64,000 nucleotides of DNA from Prochlorococcus marinus str. MIT 9215 (GTDB lineage Bacteria; Cyanobacteriota; Cyanobacteriia; PCC-6307; Cyanobiaceae). The stretch is from NCBI RefSeq assembly GCF_000018065.1, contig NC_009840.1, positions 1,612,001 to 1,676,000 on the forward strand, written 5' to 3'. A model generated the notes under the pieces. It searched no databases, had not been told where the DNA came from, and was given only the letters and a program-made list of their open reading frames with translations. Shown here piece after piece: positions 19,832 through 29,203 of the stretch. The first letter of the stretch is position 1. Every line of letters starts with the position of its first letter. The position numbers and the translations under genes are program-made.

Positions 19832-20580
19832 TAAATGTTTACTTTCAAAATTTGCACCCAATCAATTGCATGAGGTTTTGCCAAAAGTAAAATTTTTGCC
19901 GTTTTTTTTGACTGCAATTTATCATCTATAGATTGGACAATTCCAATGGGTATATTTGGAGGTAATAAAGAACTCGCAGGAGAAGATGATACAAAATCTC
20001 CGACTTTTATATCAGCATCTTTTGAATACATTATTAGGCTAGGATGATCATCTCCTGAACCAACAAGTAGTCCATTAATTTGACTTCTATCAACCCAGAC
20101 GCCCAATTTACTTTCTGGAGAAGTTAACAATGCTACCGATGAAGTAAATAGAGAAGTATTTTGTACTATTCCTAATAATCCACCTGGGCCAGTAACAGTA
20201 CTACCAATTTCAACTCCATCTTTTGAACCTTTGTTTAAAATTATTTGTCTCCACCAACTTCCTGTTTTTCTCGAAATAACAGCTGCTGAAATATTATCAT
20301 TATTGGATGATTGTTGAAGAGATAAAATTTTCCTCAACCTTATATTATCATTTTTAAGAAGATTTAATTTGATTAAAAATTCTTGATCTATGCTCTTAAA
20401 AATAACTTCTTTTTGAAATTGACCTGGCCAAAAAGGCTTTGAAATAAAGTAATAAAAATCTTTATATAAAGATCCTTTTGAAATCCTTACAAAGACTAAA
20501 AATAAAAAAATTCCAAGGAATATCCAACTTTTCTTTTTATGCCACCAACGACTAAAAGAAATTCGTCGGAAAACTAACAT
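19831..20580 (-). CDS. mreC: Rod shape-determining protein MreC
   Basis: Links cytoplasmic MreB filaments to peptidoglycan synthases in the periplasm. It is 249 residues: a basic N-terminus, one membrane helix (about residues 17-32, WIFLGIFLFLVFVRIS), a coiled-coil-like stretch rich in leucine (65-90), then the beta-rich domain with AAVISRKTGSWWRQIILNKG and GSTVTGPGGLLGIVQ. It starts 4 bases after mreB and shares one base with mreD, so mreB-mreC-mreD is one operon. Confidence 0.95.
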   Translation of the reverse strand: MLVFRRISFSRWWHKKKSWIFLGIFLFLVFVRISKGSLYKDFYYFISKPFWPGQFQKEVIFKSIDQEFLIKLNLLKNDNIRLRKILSLQQSSNNDNISAAVISRKTGSWWRQIILNKGSKDGVEIGSTVTGPGGLLGIVQNTSLFTSSVALLTSPESKLGVWVDRSQINGLLVGSGDDHPSLIMYSKDADIKVGDFVSSSPASSLLPPNIPIGIVQSIDDKLQSKKTAKILLLAKPHAIDWVQILKVNI

Positions 20581-20584
20581 ATTA

Positions 20585-21655
20585 CTAATCTCTTATCGCA
20601 TTTCTTATAAAGTCTGGAGTATCAACAACTCTTTTAAGTTTTTTAAAATCATCCAGAACCTCCCCACAGCCATTAACTACGCAAAGCAGGGGATTTTCTG
20701 CTATGTGAGTAAAAATTGCCGTTTCATCACTCAATAAATCATTAATACCTCTAACTAAAGCTCCACCTCCTGCGAGCATAATCCCTCTATCAACAATATC
20801 TGCAGCAAGTTCCGGAGGAGTTCGCTCTAAAGTTCTTTTTACAGCTTCAACTATTTTGCTCAGTGTTTCAGCCATAGCTTCTCTAATTTCTCCTGAGGTC
20901 AAAATGACTGACCGAGGTAGACCAGATAAAAGATGTAGACCTCTCACCTCTAAAGTTGTTTTATCAAATTCATCATCTGGAAATGCAGAACCAATTTTAA
21001 TCTTAATATCTTCTGCAGTTCTCTCTCCAACAACTAAATTATGAACTTTTTTAAGGTACGAGGCAATTGATTCATTTATTTCATCGCCAGCTATTCGAAC
21101 AGATTCACTTAATACAGTTCCACCCAAACTTAATACAGCAACCTCAGTAGTACCACCACCAATATCAACTATCATAGTTCCAATTGGCTCAGTTACTGGT
21201 AATGATGCACCTATGGCTGCCGCAACAGGTTCATCTATTAAGTGGACTTCTCTAGCTCCTGCCAATCCAGCTTCTCTTACTGCTCTTCGCTCGACACTAG
21301 TCACTCCGCTTGGAATACCAATAACTATTCTTGGAGCAACTATACCCTTGCCTTCATTACATTTTTGAATAAATGTTTTAATCATTTGCTCTGCAGCATC
21401 AAAATCTGCAATAACACCATCTCTGAGTGGTCTAACTGCCCTTATATTGCCAGGTGTTCGTCCAAGCATTAACTTTGCTTCTTTACCAACAGCTAAAGGA
21501 ATCCCTTCCTCTAAATCCATAGCTACTACTGAAGGCTCTTGTAAAACAACACCCTTACCTGATACGTGTATAAGGGTATTAGCCGTACCTAAATCTATGC
21601 CAATGTCTCTAGAAAATTTAAATCTGTTAAAAATCACAATAAGAACTCTTTTCAT
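20585..21655 (-). CDS. mreB: Rod shape-determining actin homolog MreB
   Basis: Bacterial actin that positions the elongation machinery. The ATG at 21655 gives 356 residues beginning [15 protein letters not shown]; a GTG at codon 7, with an AGAG stretch shortly before it, would give a start closer to other cyanobacterial MreBs, so the true start is uncertain by six residues. Nucleotide-binding motifs are [11 protein letters not shown] (phosphate 1), [13 protein letters not shown] (phosphate 2) and [13 protein letters not shown] (adenosine). It leads the mreBCD operon and is divergent from ssb across 114 bases. Confidence 0.97.
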   Translation of the reverse strand: MKRVLIVIFNRFKFSRDIGIDLGTANTLIHVSGKGVVLQEPSVVAMDLEEGIPLAVGKEAKLMLGRTPGNIRAVRPLRDGVIADFDAAEQMIKTFIQKCNEGKGIVAPRIVIGIPSGVTSVERRAVREAGLAGAREVHLIDEPVAAAIGASLPVTEPIGTMIVDIGGGTTEVAVLSLGGTVLSESVRIAGDEINESIASYLKKVHNLVVGERTAEDIKIKIGSAFPDDEFDKTTLEVRGLHLLSGLPRSVILTSGEIREAMAETLSKIVEAVKRTLERTPPELAADIVDRGIMLAGGGALVRGINDLLSDETAIFTHIAENPLLCVVNGCGEVLDDFKKLKRVVDTPDFIRNAIRD

Positions 21656-21752
21656 TAAATAATATATCTATTTTTTGTTAACCTTTCACAATTATCTCGA
21701 TTAGTTATGAATAGCACGCAAAACTTTGAGCAGAACCTGAAAATATGAGTAG

Positions 21753-21767
21753 TATAAAAAAAAAAAA
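21753..21767 (+). promoter_or_regulatory. Candidate ssb -10 box running into an A12 tract
   Basis: TATAAA at 21753-21758 leads straight into a run of twelve A (21756-21767) that ends two bases before the ssb ATG. A transcript starting at normal spacing would begin inside the A tract with a leader of only a few bases. There is no good -35 box. This is read from position and composition only; another promoter further upstream is possible. Confidence 0.35.
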
Positions 21768-21769
21768 TT

Positions 21770-22141
21770 ATGGAAATTAACACTATTAACCTAGTTGGCA
21801 GAGCCGGTAGAGAACCTGACGTCAGATATTTTGAATCTGGAAGTATCGTGGCTAATTTCACTCTTGCAGTGAACAGAAGAAGTAGAGATGAGGAACCTGA
21901 CTGGTTTAATTTAGAAATATGGGGCAAACAAGCTCAAATAGCAGCAGATTACGTTAAAAAAGGATCGCTGATTGGAATCACAGGAAGCTTTAAAATTGAT
22001 AGCTGGAAAGATAAAAATACTGGGGAAGATAGATACAAACCAGTTGTTAGGGTAGACAGGTTAAACTTACTAAGTTCTCGAAAAGAGTCTGAAAATAACC
22101 AATATTCTAACAATAGTAGTTCAAGTGAAATTCCCTTCTAA
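21770..22141 (+). CDS. ssb: Single-stranded DNA-binding protein
   Basis: Coats single-stranded DNA in replication and repair. It is 123 residues. The OB fold covers about 1-103, with INLVGRAGREPDVRYFESG, then VANFTLAVNR and DWFNLEIWGKQA. A short Ser/Asn linker leads to the acidic tip SEIPF, the peptide that recruits partner proteins. The last 4 bases overlap the convergent DedA gene. Divergent from mreB. Confidence 0.97.
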   Translation: MEINTINLVGRAGREPDVRYFESGSIVANFTLAVNRRSRDEEPDWFNLEIWGKQAQIAADYVKKGSLIGITGSFKIDSWKDKNTGEDRYKPVVRVDRLNLLSSRKESENNQYSNNSSSSEIPF

Positions 22142-22797
22142 GCGCCACTTTTTTTTATAAATCTATTAATTAGTTTGATCAAAAAATATAAAAAAATTAA
22201 AATTAAAATTGGCTTTACAAAAAATTTGATTTGATTTAAGTAAGTTTCAATAATTGGATAATTTTCAGCGAATAAAAAGCCTGCATAAGAGAGAAGTGAT
22301 ACCCATATCAAACTACCAAATGTTGTCCAAATTAGAAATTTTCTTAATGGCATAAGTTCTATGCCAGCTGGAACAGAAATCAATGTTCTTATACCTGGTA
22401 CTAAACGGCCCCAGAACACCAAAGAAACTCCATATTTCTCAAACCACCTTTTACTTTTAATTAAGTCATTAGAAGAAATTCCTAAGTATTTCCCTTTTTT
22501 ATCAAGAAAATTTGAAAGCCTTTTTTCATTTACTAATCTTCCTAAATAATACCAAGGCAATGACCCTAGTATTGTTCCAAATAAACCCCAGAAAACTAAA
22601 ATATAGAAATTTAATTTTTGTTGATATACGAAAAACCCTCCCAAAGGCATTATTATTTCAGATGGAATTGGGGGAACTATATTCTCCAAAAACATAGCCA
22701 AACATATAGTAAGGTATGCAATAGTTGAATTCTTCTCGACCGCTAAACTTATATAGTCAGGAATTGAAGTAAGAAAATTTGCAGAAGTTAAACTCAA
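22138..22797 (-). CDS. DedA-family membrane protein
   Basis: A 219-residue inner-membrane protein of the DedA/VTT family, whose members move lipid carriers or phospholipids between leaflets. Several hydrophobic helices are present. Conserved features include the amphipathic ENIVPPIPSEIIMPLGGF near residue 39, with the family's acidic-Pro pattern, the GRLVPGIRTLISVPAG signature near residue 128, and a hydrophobic C-terminal helix. The start is TTG at 22797; no ATG precedes the conserved part. It follows ahcY by 2 bases and overlaps ssb tail to tail. Its specific substrate is unknown. Confidence 0.9.
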   Translation of the reverse strand: MSLTSANFLTSIPDYISLAVEKNSTIAYLTICLAMFLENIVPPIPSEIIMPLGGFFVYQQKLNFYILVFWGLFGTILGSLPWYYLGRLVNEKRLSNFLDKKGKYLGISSNDLIKSKRWFEKYGVSLVFWGRLVPGIRTLISVPAGIELMPLRKFLIWTTFGSLIWVSLLSYAGFLFAENYPIIETYLNQIKFFVKPILILIFLYFLIKLINRFIKKSGA

Positions 22798-22799
22798 AT

Positions 22800-24218
22800 T
22801 TAGTATCTATAGAGTTCTGATTTATATGGCCCCTCGACTGAAACATTAATATAGTCAGCCTGTTCTTTTGTTAATTTTGTTAATTTTGCCCCTATTTTAT
22901 CTAAATGTAATCTAGCCACCATTTCATCAAGGTGTTTTGGTAGAACATAGACTTCTTTAGCATATTGCTCTGACTTATTGAATAGTTCAATTTGAGCTAA
23001 TACTTGATTAGTAAAAGAATTACTCATAACAAAACTTGGATGTCCAGTTGCACATCCTAGGTTGACTAATCTACCTTCAGCTAAAAGAATAATTTTGTTT
23101 CCACTCGGTAAAGTTATATGATCAACCTGCGGCTTAATATTTTCCCATGGATAATTTTTCAATGAAGCCACATCAATTTCATTATCGAAATGGCCAATAT
23201 TGCAAACTATGGCCTCATTCTTCATCTTCACAAGATTTTCTTTTGTTATTACCTGATAGTTTCCAGTGGCCGTAACAAATATATCTATATCTTCAACAAC
23301 ATCTTCTAACCTGACGACACTATAGCCTTCCATAGCTGCTTGAAGGGCGCAAATTGGATCAACTTCTGCAACTTTTACAATTGCTCCAAGCCCTCTTAAT
23401 GACTGTGCCGAGCCTTTACCTACATCTCCAAAACCAATTACCAATGCAACTTTACCAGCAATCATGACATCAGTTGCACGCTTAATACTATCAACTAAAG
23501 ATTCTCGGCAGCCATATAAATTATCAAATTTGCTTTTTGTTACTGAATCATTAACGTTTATAGCTGGAAAAGGTAAAGATTTTTGCTTTTGAAGCTGATA
23601 AAGTCTCGCAACACCAGTAGTGGTTTCTTCAGTAACACCAATAATATTACTTTTGATTCTTGAATAAAAGCTGCCATCAACTTGCAACTTAGACTTGATA
23701 GAGCTAAAAAGAGCAGTTTCTTCTTCATTACTAGGATTATCTAAAACAGACAAATCTTTTTCTGCTTTACTACCAAGTATCAATAAGCCAGTTGCATCCC
23801 CTCCGTCATCAAGAATCATATTTGGAGAATCTGAACCCCAATCAAGTATGTAATGGGTATATTGCCAATATTCATCAAGAGTCTCACCTTTTTTTGCAAA
23901 TACCGGTATTCCTCGATCAGCAATGGCTGCAGCCGCATGATCTTGAGTTGAAAAAATATTGCATGAAGCCCATTTAACTTGTGCACCAAGATCAACAAGA
24001 GTTTCTATTAATACTGCTGTCTGAATAGTCATATGTAGACTGCCAGCTATTTTTGCACCTTTAAGCGGCTTTTCAGATTGATATTTATCTCTAAGTGCCA
24101 TTAATCCTGGCATCTCTGTTTCGGCGATTTTAATTTCTTTTCGCCCAAAATCTGATAGTGAAATATCTGAAATTACGAAATGAGGAACGGATGTTTTAAT
24201 TGAATTCGAGATAACCAT
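22800..24218 (-). CDS. ahcY: S-adenosylhomocysteine hydrolase
   Basis: Splits S-adenosylhomocysteine into adenosine and homocysteine, relieving product inhibition of methyltransferases. It is 472 residues, the long form found in cyanobacteria. The NAD-binding glycine loop is [13 protein letters not shown]; other family blocks are [20 protein letters not shown] in part, [13 protein letters not shown] and [11 protein letters not shown]. The C-terminal [27 protein letters not shown] end is canonical. It is divergent from tsaE with 39 bases between starts and is followed closely by the DedA gene. Confidence 0.98.
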   Translation of the reverse strand: MVISNSIKTSVPHFVISDISLSDFGRKEIKIAETEMPGLMALRDKYQSEKPLKGAKIAGSLHMTIQTAVLIETLVDLGAQVKWASCNIFSTQDHAAAAIADRGIPVFAKKGETLDEYWQYTHYILDWGSDSPNMILDDGGDATGLLILGSKAEKDLSVLDNPSNEEETALFSSIKSKLQVDGSFYSRIKSNIIGVTEETTTGVARLYQLQKQKSLPFPAINVNDSVTKSKFDNLYGCRESLVDSIKRATDVMIAGKVALVIGFGDVGKGSAQSLRGLGAIVKVAEVDPICALQAAMEGYSVVRLEDVVEDIDIFVTATGNYQVITKENLVKMKNEAIVCNIGHFDNEIDVASLKNYPWENIKPQVDHITLPSGNKIILLAEGRLVNLGCATGHPSFVMSNSFTNQVLAQIELFNKSEQYAKEVYVLPKHLDEMVARLHLDKIGAKLTKLTKEQADYINVSVEGPYKSELYRY

Positions 24219-24243
24219 ATCTTGTAAATACCTTTACTATTAA

Positions 24244-24251
24244 ACTATAAA
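24244..24251. promoter_or_regulatory. Candidate shared -10 of divergent ahcY and tsaE
   Basis: In the 39-base spacer, TATAGT on the minus strand (24249 to 24244) and TATAAA on the plus strand (24246-24251) overlap by four bases. The minus-strand box would give ahcY a leader of about 19 bases. The plus-strand box would place the start almost exactly at the A of the tsaE ATG (24258), a leaderless mRNA. Neither has a convincing -35. Confidence 0.4.
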
Positions 24252-24257
24252 TGATTA

Positions 24258-24707
24258 ATGTATGATTTCGTGTTTGTTGAGAATTTAAAAGAAACTTTAA
24301 ATCTAGGAGAAAAACTCTCACAAAAATTAAATCCACAATCAATTGTTTTATTAAAGGGTCCAATTGGAGCAGGAAAAACTTCTTTTGTACAAGGTATTGC
24401 AAAAGGTTTATCCATCTCTGAGAATATTACAAGTCCTACTTTTGCTTTATCGCATCACTATAGTTCCGGAAAAATTCCGCTAATTCACCTTGATTTATAC
24501 AGACTAGAAAATAGTTCTGCAGCAAAAGAAGTTTTTTTTTCAGAAGAAGAAGAGGCAATACAAAGAAAAGCTATTTTAGTTATTGAATGGCCAGAATTAA
24601 TAGAAGCAGTTATTGATAATTTCTGGAAAATAGAAATTAGTTACGCAAAAAAAGATGGAAGACACTACGAAATAAGAGATCCCAAAAATTTATTAACCTT
24701 CTCATAA
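24258..24707 (+). CDS. tsaE: tRNA t6A biosynthesis ATPase TsaE
   Basis: ATPase of the complex that makes threonylcarbamoyl-adenosine at position 37 of ANN-reading tRNAs. It is 149 residues. Walker A is GPIGAGKTS at 34-42; the family block ITSPTFALSHHY follows, then IHLDLYRLEN and VIEWPEL. The gene's last 43 bases are coding on both strands because it overlaps the convergent PfkB kinase gene. Its promoter seems to be in the short spacer shared with ahcY. Confidence 0.95.
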   Translation: MYDFVFVENLKETLNLGEKLSQKLNPQSIVLLKGPIGAGKTSFVQGIAKGLSISENITSPTFALSHHYSSGKIPLIHLDLYRLENSSAAKEVFFSEEEEAIQRKAILVIEWPELIEAVIDNFWKIEISYAKKDGRHYEIRDPKNLLTFS

Positions 24708-25663
24708 TATGGTTGATGCTCGATGGCCCCTTCACCAAGACAAGTTAATAATCCACAAACACTTGCAAACTTAATGCAATCTTCTATCTCTAGTTCATTT
24801 GAAGGATAACTAGAAGAAATAAATTTTGAAATTAAGCCAGCTAGAAAAGCATCACCTGCTCCAGTTGTATCAACAATTTTTTGTGAAATAGGAGTTTCGG
24901 TAATTCCCTTGAATCTATTTATATACCATGCAACGGGATTTTTTCCATCAGTTATTATCACATCTGGTCTATTAGACAATAGTTGAGATATTAGCGAAGG
25001 ATTCTCATCCTCAAAAAACAAATTAGCTTCTTCCTTAGCAAGTTTTAAAATATGAGCATTATTTAAAAATTTTTTAATTAAATTGACTCTTGCTGTTTTA
25101 CTAATTTCTGATGAAAAATTTGAATAATCCCAAAAGACCTCTCTCCAATTTAAATCAATAATTATTTTGACTTGAAATTTTTTAGCCTTTTCCAAAAGAA
25201 AAAAAATAGTCTCTGCAGACATTGGAGATGATAGTAATATCGTTCCAGTAACCAAATATTTTGTTTCTTGAAACAATTTCTCCAAATCTGGAAGTTGATT
25301 TTCGACTAATTTCTTGCTAAGAGCTTCGTCAGCAAAATATGAATGAGATTTTGCTTCAAAACCTGAAAAAAAACGATCTCCAGCTTGATCTCGATCAACA
25401 TTAACGACGCGAGTAGAGGAATCCTTATCTAACTGCAAAAAATCTAAGTTAACCTCCAATTCATTAAATTGCGAAATAAATTTTTTCCCAAATTCATCAC
25501 TTCCTAATCTTCCAATAAATATTGAATCTACGTTTAACTTTCTTAATGCACAAGCAACATTGGCCGGTGCACCACCCAAAAAATCCGTAAATCCTTGATT
25601 TGACTTATTACGGATCCTGTCTATTAAAGCCTCTCCAATACATACGACCTTATTCTTTTTCAT
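24665..25663 (-). CDS. PfkB-family sugar kinase, probable fructokinase
   Basis: A 332-residue ribokinase-family kinase. The N-terminal FLGGAPANVACALRKLN and the C-terminal DTTGAGDAFLAGLISKF (catalytic Asp in GAGD) are the two PfkB signatures. The sequence is closest in pattern to bacterial fructokinases, which would phosphorylate fructose released from sucrose, but adenosine or other sugars cannot be excluded. Its 3' end overlaps tsaE by 43 bases. The start is 89 bases from the divergent hydrolase gene. Cytoplasmic. Confidence 0.9.
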   Translation of the reverse strand: MKKNKVVCIGEALIDRIRNKSNQGFTDFLGGAPANVACALRKLNVDSIFIGRLGSDEFGKKFISQFNELEVNLDFLQLDKDSSTRVVNVDRDQAGDRFFSGFEAKSHSYFADEALSKKLVENQLPDLEKLFQETKYLVTGTILLSSPMSAETIFFLLEKAKKFQVKIIIDLNWREVFWDYSNFSSEISKTARVNLIKKFLNNAHILKLAKEEANLFFEDENPSLISQLLSNRPDVIITDGKNPVAWYINRFKGITETPISQKIVDTTGAGDAFLAGLISKFISSSYPSNELEIEDCIKFASVCGLLTCLGEGAIEHQPYYEKVNKFLGSLIS

Positions 25664-25752
25664 TAGATAAAATTTTTTTCTTATTTAAGAATAATTAATC
25701 AATAACAAATATTTTTTTTTTGAATTAAAGTTTAATTAAAAGCATATTCATA

Positions 25753-26667
25753 GTGTCTTTAAATAATTCTGAAACTTGGAAGTGGAAAAATTGGAAAATT
25801 TCTTGGAGTTTATCAAAAGAATCTACTTCTAAAAAAAATATTAAAATTTTATTAGTACATGGATTTGGAGCATCAAAAAACCACTGGAGACATAATCAAG
25901 ATTTTCTTGGTAAATTTTCTAACTGCTACGCCATTGACTTATTAGGATTTGGGAAAAGTAGTCAACCTAGTGCTTTATTAAATTACGAACCAAATAAAGA
26001 AAACTCAATTAGATATTCATTTGACTTATGGGGTAATCAAATATCAACATTTTGTACAGAGGTAATAAAATCCCCTGTTTACTTGGTAGGAAATTCAATT
26101 GGTGGTGTTATTTCATTGAAAGCAGCTGAAATACTCAAAGATAATTGCAAAGGTGTTATTTTGATTGATTGTGCACAAAGAACTATGGATGATAAACGTT
26201 TAAAAAAAAGTGATTTCTTAATGAATTTACTGAGACCCGTCCTAAAAACGATAGTTAGACAGAGAGTAATTAGTAATACACTTTTTAAAAGAGCTGCTAA
26301 TCCAAAAGTTATCAAAAAAATTCTTGAACAAGCTTACCCTTCAGGAAAAAATATCGATAATGAGTTGATTGAAATACTTTATCAACCTTCTCAAAGGGAG
26401 AACTCTAAAGAAGCATTCCGTGGTTTTATTAACTTATTTGATGACTATCTTGCTACTGACCTTTTCGATAAGGTTAATGCTCCAATACAATTAATTTGGG
26501 GAGAAAAAGATCCTTGGGAATCTTTAAATGAAGCAAGAGAGTGGAAAAAAAAATTTAGTAACATAAAAAGATTAGATATAATTAATGGGGCTGGACATTG
26601 TCCTCATGATGAAGAACCTGAAAAAACAAATAAGTTAATAAATGAATTTATTCAAGAAACAAAGTAA
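25753..26667 (+). CDS. Alpha/beta-fold hydrolase, unknown substrate
   Basis: A 304-residue hydrolase starting with GTG. The catalytic triad can be read: nucleophile Ser115 in LVGNSIGGVI, acid in IWGEKDPWE near residue 255, and histidine in GAGHCPHDEEP near residue 281. The oxyanion region is LLVHGFGASKNHWRHN near residue 35. A cap region lies about 145-225. Similar single-domain hydrolases in cyanobacteria and plastids include chlorophyll dephytylase and pheophytinase-like enzymes, but the sequence alone does not settle this. The end overlaps the sigma factor gene by 16 bases. Confidence 0.88.
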   Translation: MSLNNSETWKWKNWKISWSLSKESTSKKNIKILLVHGFGASKNHWRHNQDFLGKFSNCYAIDLLGFGKSSQPSALLNYEPNKENSIRYSFDLWGNQISTFCTEVIKSPVYLVGNSIGGVISLKAAEILKDNCKGVILIDCAQRTMDDKRLKKSDFLMNLLRPVLKTIVRQRVISNTLFKRAANPKVIKKILEQAYPSGKNIDNELIEILYQPSQRENSKEAFRGFINLFDDYLATDLFDKVNAPIQLIWGEKDPWESLNEAREWKKKFSNIKRLDIINGAGHCPHDEEPEKTNKLINEFIQETK

Positions 26668-27653
26668 GCTTCTACATTATCACTAAGTCTTCTCAAACCT
26701 CTTAGTCCATCTCTCTCTAAGTTTCTTACTCGATCTCTACTTATCCCTAGTACCCTTCCAATGCCTGTGAGAGACATTGGCTCATCACCATCCATTCCGT
26801 ATCTCATTCTTAAAACTCGACACTGCAGATCAGGCAATTGATGTAAAAGAGAATGTAGATCACCTCTCATACAATCCATTTCTATTTGTTCATCTGGTAA
26901 ATCCTCACCACCTGCAAGTAAATCTAATAAAACAGTATCTTCACCATCTCCAACTTTAGTTTCAAGACTGACTGGCTGACCAGCTTTACACATTAAATCC
27001 TTAACGTCATCTTCGGGTAGCTCTACGTATTTAGCAAGTTCACTTACAGTTGGAGTTCTAGACATTTCTTGACTAAGCTCTCTTTGACCTTTTTTTAACT
27101 TATTCAACATTTCAGTTATATGAATTGGAAGTCTTATCGCTCGACTTTTTTCAGCTATTGCTCTTGTAATACCTTGCCTAATCCACCAGTATGCATATGT
27201 TGAAAACTTATAACCTCTTGCTGGATCAAATTTTTCAACTCCTCTTACCAGTCCTATAGTTCCCTCCTGAATTAAATCTAAAAGTTCCATATTTCTTTTC
27301 GTATATTTTTTTGCAACGCTTACTACCAATCTTAAATTAGCTGCGACCATCCTTTCTTTAGCTCTCTGTCCGGCTCTTAATCTTTTTTTTATTATGGAGG
27401 TGGATAGATTTAATTTAGTCGATAATTCATCAATACTAGGCTTATCTCCTGTTAATTCAATAAATTCTAATTCTGCTCTTTCAACTTCCATATACTCTTG
27501 AACTTGTCGACCTAGAGTAATTTCTTGTTCATGCGATAGTAATGGAACTCTTCCTATATCCCTCAAGTATGATCGAACAAGATCAACATCATTACTAGAT
27601 TTTAGAGTTGCAATTGACGCTAGTTTATTTTCAATTATTGTTTCAGATGACAT
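26652..27653 (-). CDS. Group 2 sigma-70 factor
   Basis: An alternative, RpoD-like sigma factor of the kind cyanobacteria use for stress and light acclimation. I prefer the ATG at 27653 (MSSETIIENK; 333 residues) over an ATG 33 bases upstream. Region 1.2 begins VRSYLRDIGRVPLLSHEQE; region 2 has MVAANLRLVVSVAKKY and DLIQEGTIGLVRGVEKFDP, then YKFSTYAYWWIRQGITRAI; region 4.2 has MSLTGIGRVLGISRDRVRNLE. It lacks the long N-terminal region 1.1 of the primary sigma. Its end overlaps the convergent hydrolase gene. Which cyanobacterial paralog it is cannot be told. Confidence 0.95.
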   Translation of the reverse strand: MSSETIIENKLASIATLKSSNDVDLVRSYLRDIGRVPLLSHEQEITLGRQVQEYMEVERAELEFIELTGDKPSIDELSTKLNLSTSIIKKRLRAGQRAKERMVAANLRLVVSVAKKYTKRNMELLDLIQEGTIGLVRGVEKFDPARGYKFSTYAYWWIRQGITRAIAEKSRAIRLPIHITEMLNKLKKGQRELSQEMSRTPTVSELAKYVELPEDDVKDLMCKAGQPVSLETKVGDGEDTVLLDLLAGGEDLPDEQIEMDCMRGDLHSLLHQLPDLQCRVLRMRYGMDGDEPMSLTGIGRVLGISRDRVRNLERDGLRGLRRLSDNVEAYFVS

Positions 27654-27753
27654 GAAAGTTAAATGATGTTTTGTAAACAATACCATTAAGAAATGTAAAG
27701 TTAAACAAAAAAATCCACATTTTTACAAAAATGAGAATAAATACCTAGTGAAC

Positions 27754-29160
27754 TTAGGCTAATGAAGAGCTTAATAACCATTTTGCCGTACTGAGATAAA
27801 TAAATACACCAGCAATATCAGTGACTGTTGCAATGAAAGGAGAGGACATTAAGGCTGGATCTAATTTCATTCTGTCAAATAACAAGGGAAGGATAGCTCC
27901 TGCTGTAGCAGCTAAAGTTGTTATCGAAATTAAACTTATTCCAACCGCGGAAGCGATGAGAGGTCCTTCTCCTTGCCACCAGGCGAAGGGAAATACTACA
28001 AGCATCATGAAAACACCTAAAAGAGCGCCTGTTATCGCCTCCTTAACAACTGCCTTAATTGCGCCAAGAGACCTCAATTTTTGAGTACTTAAACCTCTAA
28101 TGACAACCGTTGAACTTTGAGCTCCCACATTTCCTCCAGTACCTATAAGTAATGGAATAAATGCAGCTAATAAAACTATTTCTTTTAATATTTGATCATT
28201 CATAGCAATAACCTTTGTCGTTAAACCATTGGCTAAAACCAAAATTAATAACCATAAAATTCTTCTTCGAGCAATCGTAAACAAACTACTTTGAAAATAA
28301 TCATCTTCATCTCCAGGTTGTACTGCCCCCGCCGCGTATATGTCTCTTGTTGCTTCTTGTTCTATAACATCAATTAAATCATCGACAGTTACTATCCCAA
28401 CAAGTCTTTTTTCTTTATCAACGACTGGAAGAGCTAAAAAATCATATCTTTGTATTGCTCTAGCAACCTCTTCTTGATTGGTATTAGTAGATATATTAAC
28501 TACATCTCTTGTCATAACGTCTCCAATTGGCTTAGAAGGATCAGCAGTTACAAGATCTCTTAAAGAGAGAATACCAGTTAAGTGTCTTTCTTTATCTGTG
28601 ACATATAAGCTATAGATAGTTTCAGTAAATGGAGCTCTTTTTCTTACTAAAGATAGAGCCTCAGCTGCTGTTTGCATCTCTTTGAGATCTATAAATTCAG
28701 TTGTCATTAATCTTCCAGCAGTTTCAGGCTCATATCCAAGTAATTCAGCTGTTACTTTCCTTTCACCAGGACTAAGGGCCGACAAAAATTTTCGTACAAC
28801 TTTTGCAGGTAACTCATCAAAGAGTTGCACCCTATCATCAGGAGACATTTTTTCAACGATTTCTAAGACTTCTCCTGAACGAAGTCTTTCTAATAAAGTT
28901 TGCTGAACTACTGGATCTAAATATTCATAAACCTCAATTGCTTCATTTTTCTTTAATAATCGAAATGCTAATGCCTGTAATATTAGTGGAAGGCTTCCAA
29001 TAGCATCTGCAATATCAACAGGTTGAGAAGGCTCTAAAATCAACTTTGCCTCATCATAATTTCCCGCAATGAGCAATTCCTCAAGTTGAATAGTAATATT
29101 TTCTCTTGTACTTAAATCTGAGGATAAGGATGTAACTGTTTCAAGATTATTTTCTTTCAT
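27754..29160 (-). CDS. mgtE: Magnesium transporter MgtE
   Basis: Mg2+ channel gated by cytoplasmic magnesium. It is 468 residues in the standard order: N-terminal helical domain (about 25-150, with VQLFDELPAKVVRKFL), two CBS domains (about 155-280, with GILSLRDLVTADP and GIVTVDDLIDVIEQE), and five membrane helices in the last third. Pore-region signature GTGGNVGAQSSTVVIRGL is intact. It follows the sigma factor upstream on the minus strand with 100 bases between and precedes no obvious operon partner. Confidence 0.97.
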   Translation of the reverse strand: MKENNLETVTSLSSDLSTRENITIQLEELLIAGNYDEAKLILEPSQPVDIADAIGSLPLILQALAFRLLKKNEAIEVYEYLDPVVQQTLLERLRSGEVLEIVEKMSPDDRVQLFDELPAKVVRKFLSALSPGERKVTAELLGYEPETAGRLMTTEFIDLKEMQTAAEALSLVRKRAPFTETIYSLYVTDKERHLTGILSLRDLVTADPSKPIGDVMTRDVVNISTNTNQEEVARAIQRYDFLALPVVDKEKRLVGIVTVDDLIDVIEQEATRDIYAAGAVQPGDEDDYFQSSLFTIARRRILWLLILVLANGLTTKVIAMNDQILKEIVLLAAFIPLLIGTGGNVGAQSSTVVIRGLSTQKLRSLGAIKAVVKEAITGALLGVFMMLVVFPFAWWQGEGPLIASAVGISLISITTLAATAGAILPLLFDRMKLDPALMSSPFIATVTDIAGVFIYLSTAKWLLSSSLA

Positions 29161-29203
29161 AAATATAAACCCTTGTCAAAGTAACAACACCATTATATGA
29201 AAT

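Noticed and set aside
21655-21927. 90-residue minus-strand frame spanning the mreB-ssb spacer and the start of ssb
   Set aside because: It lies antisense to the conserved OB fold of ssb and shows no domain; open by chance in AT-rich DNA.
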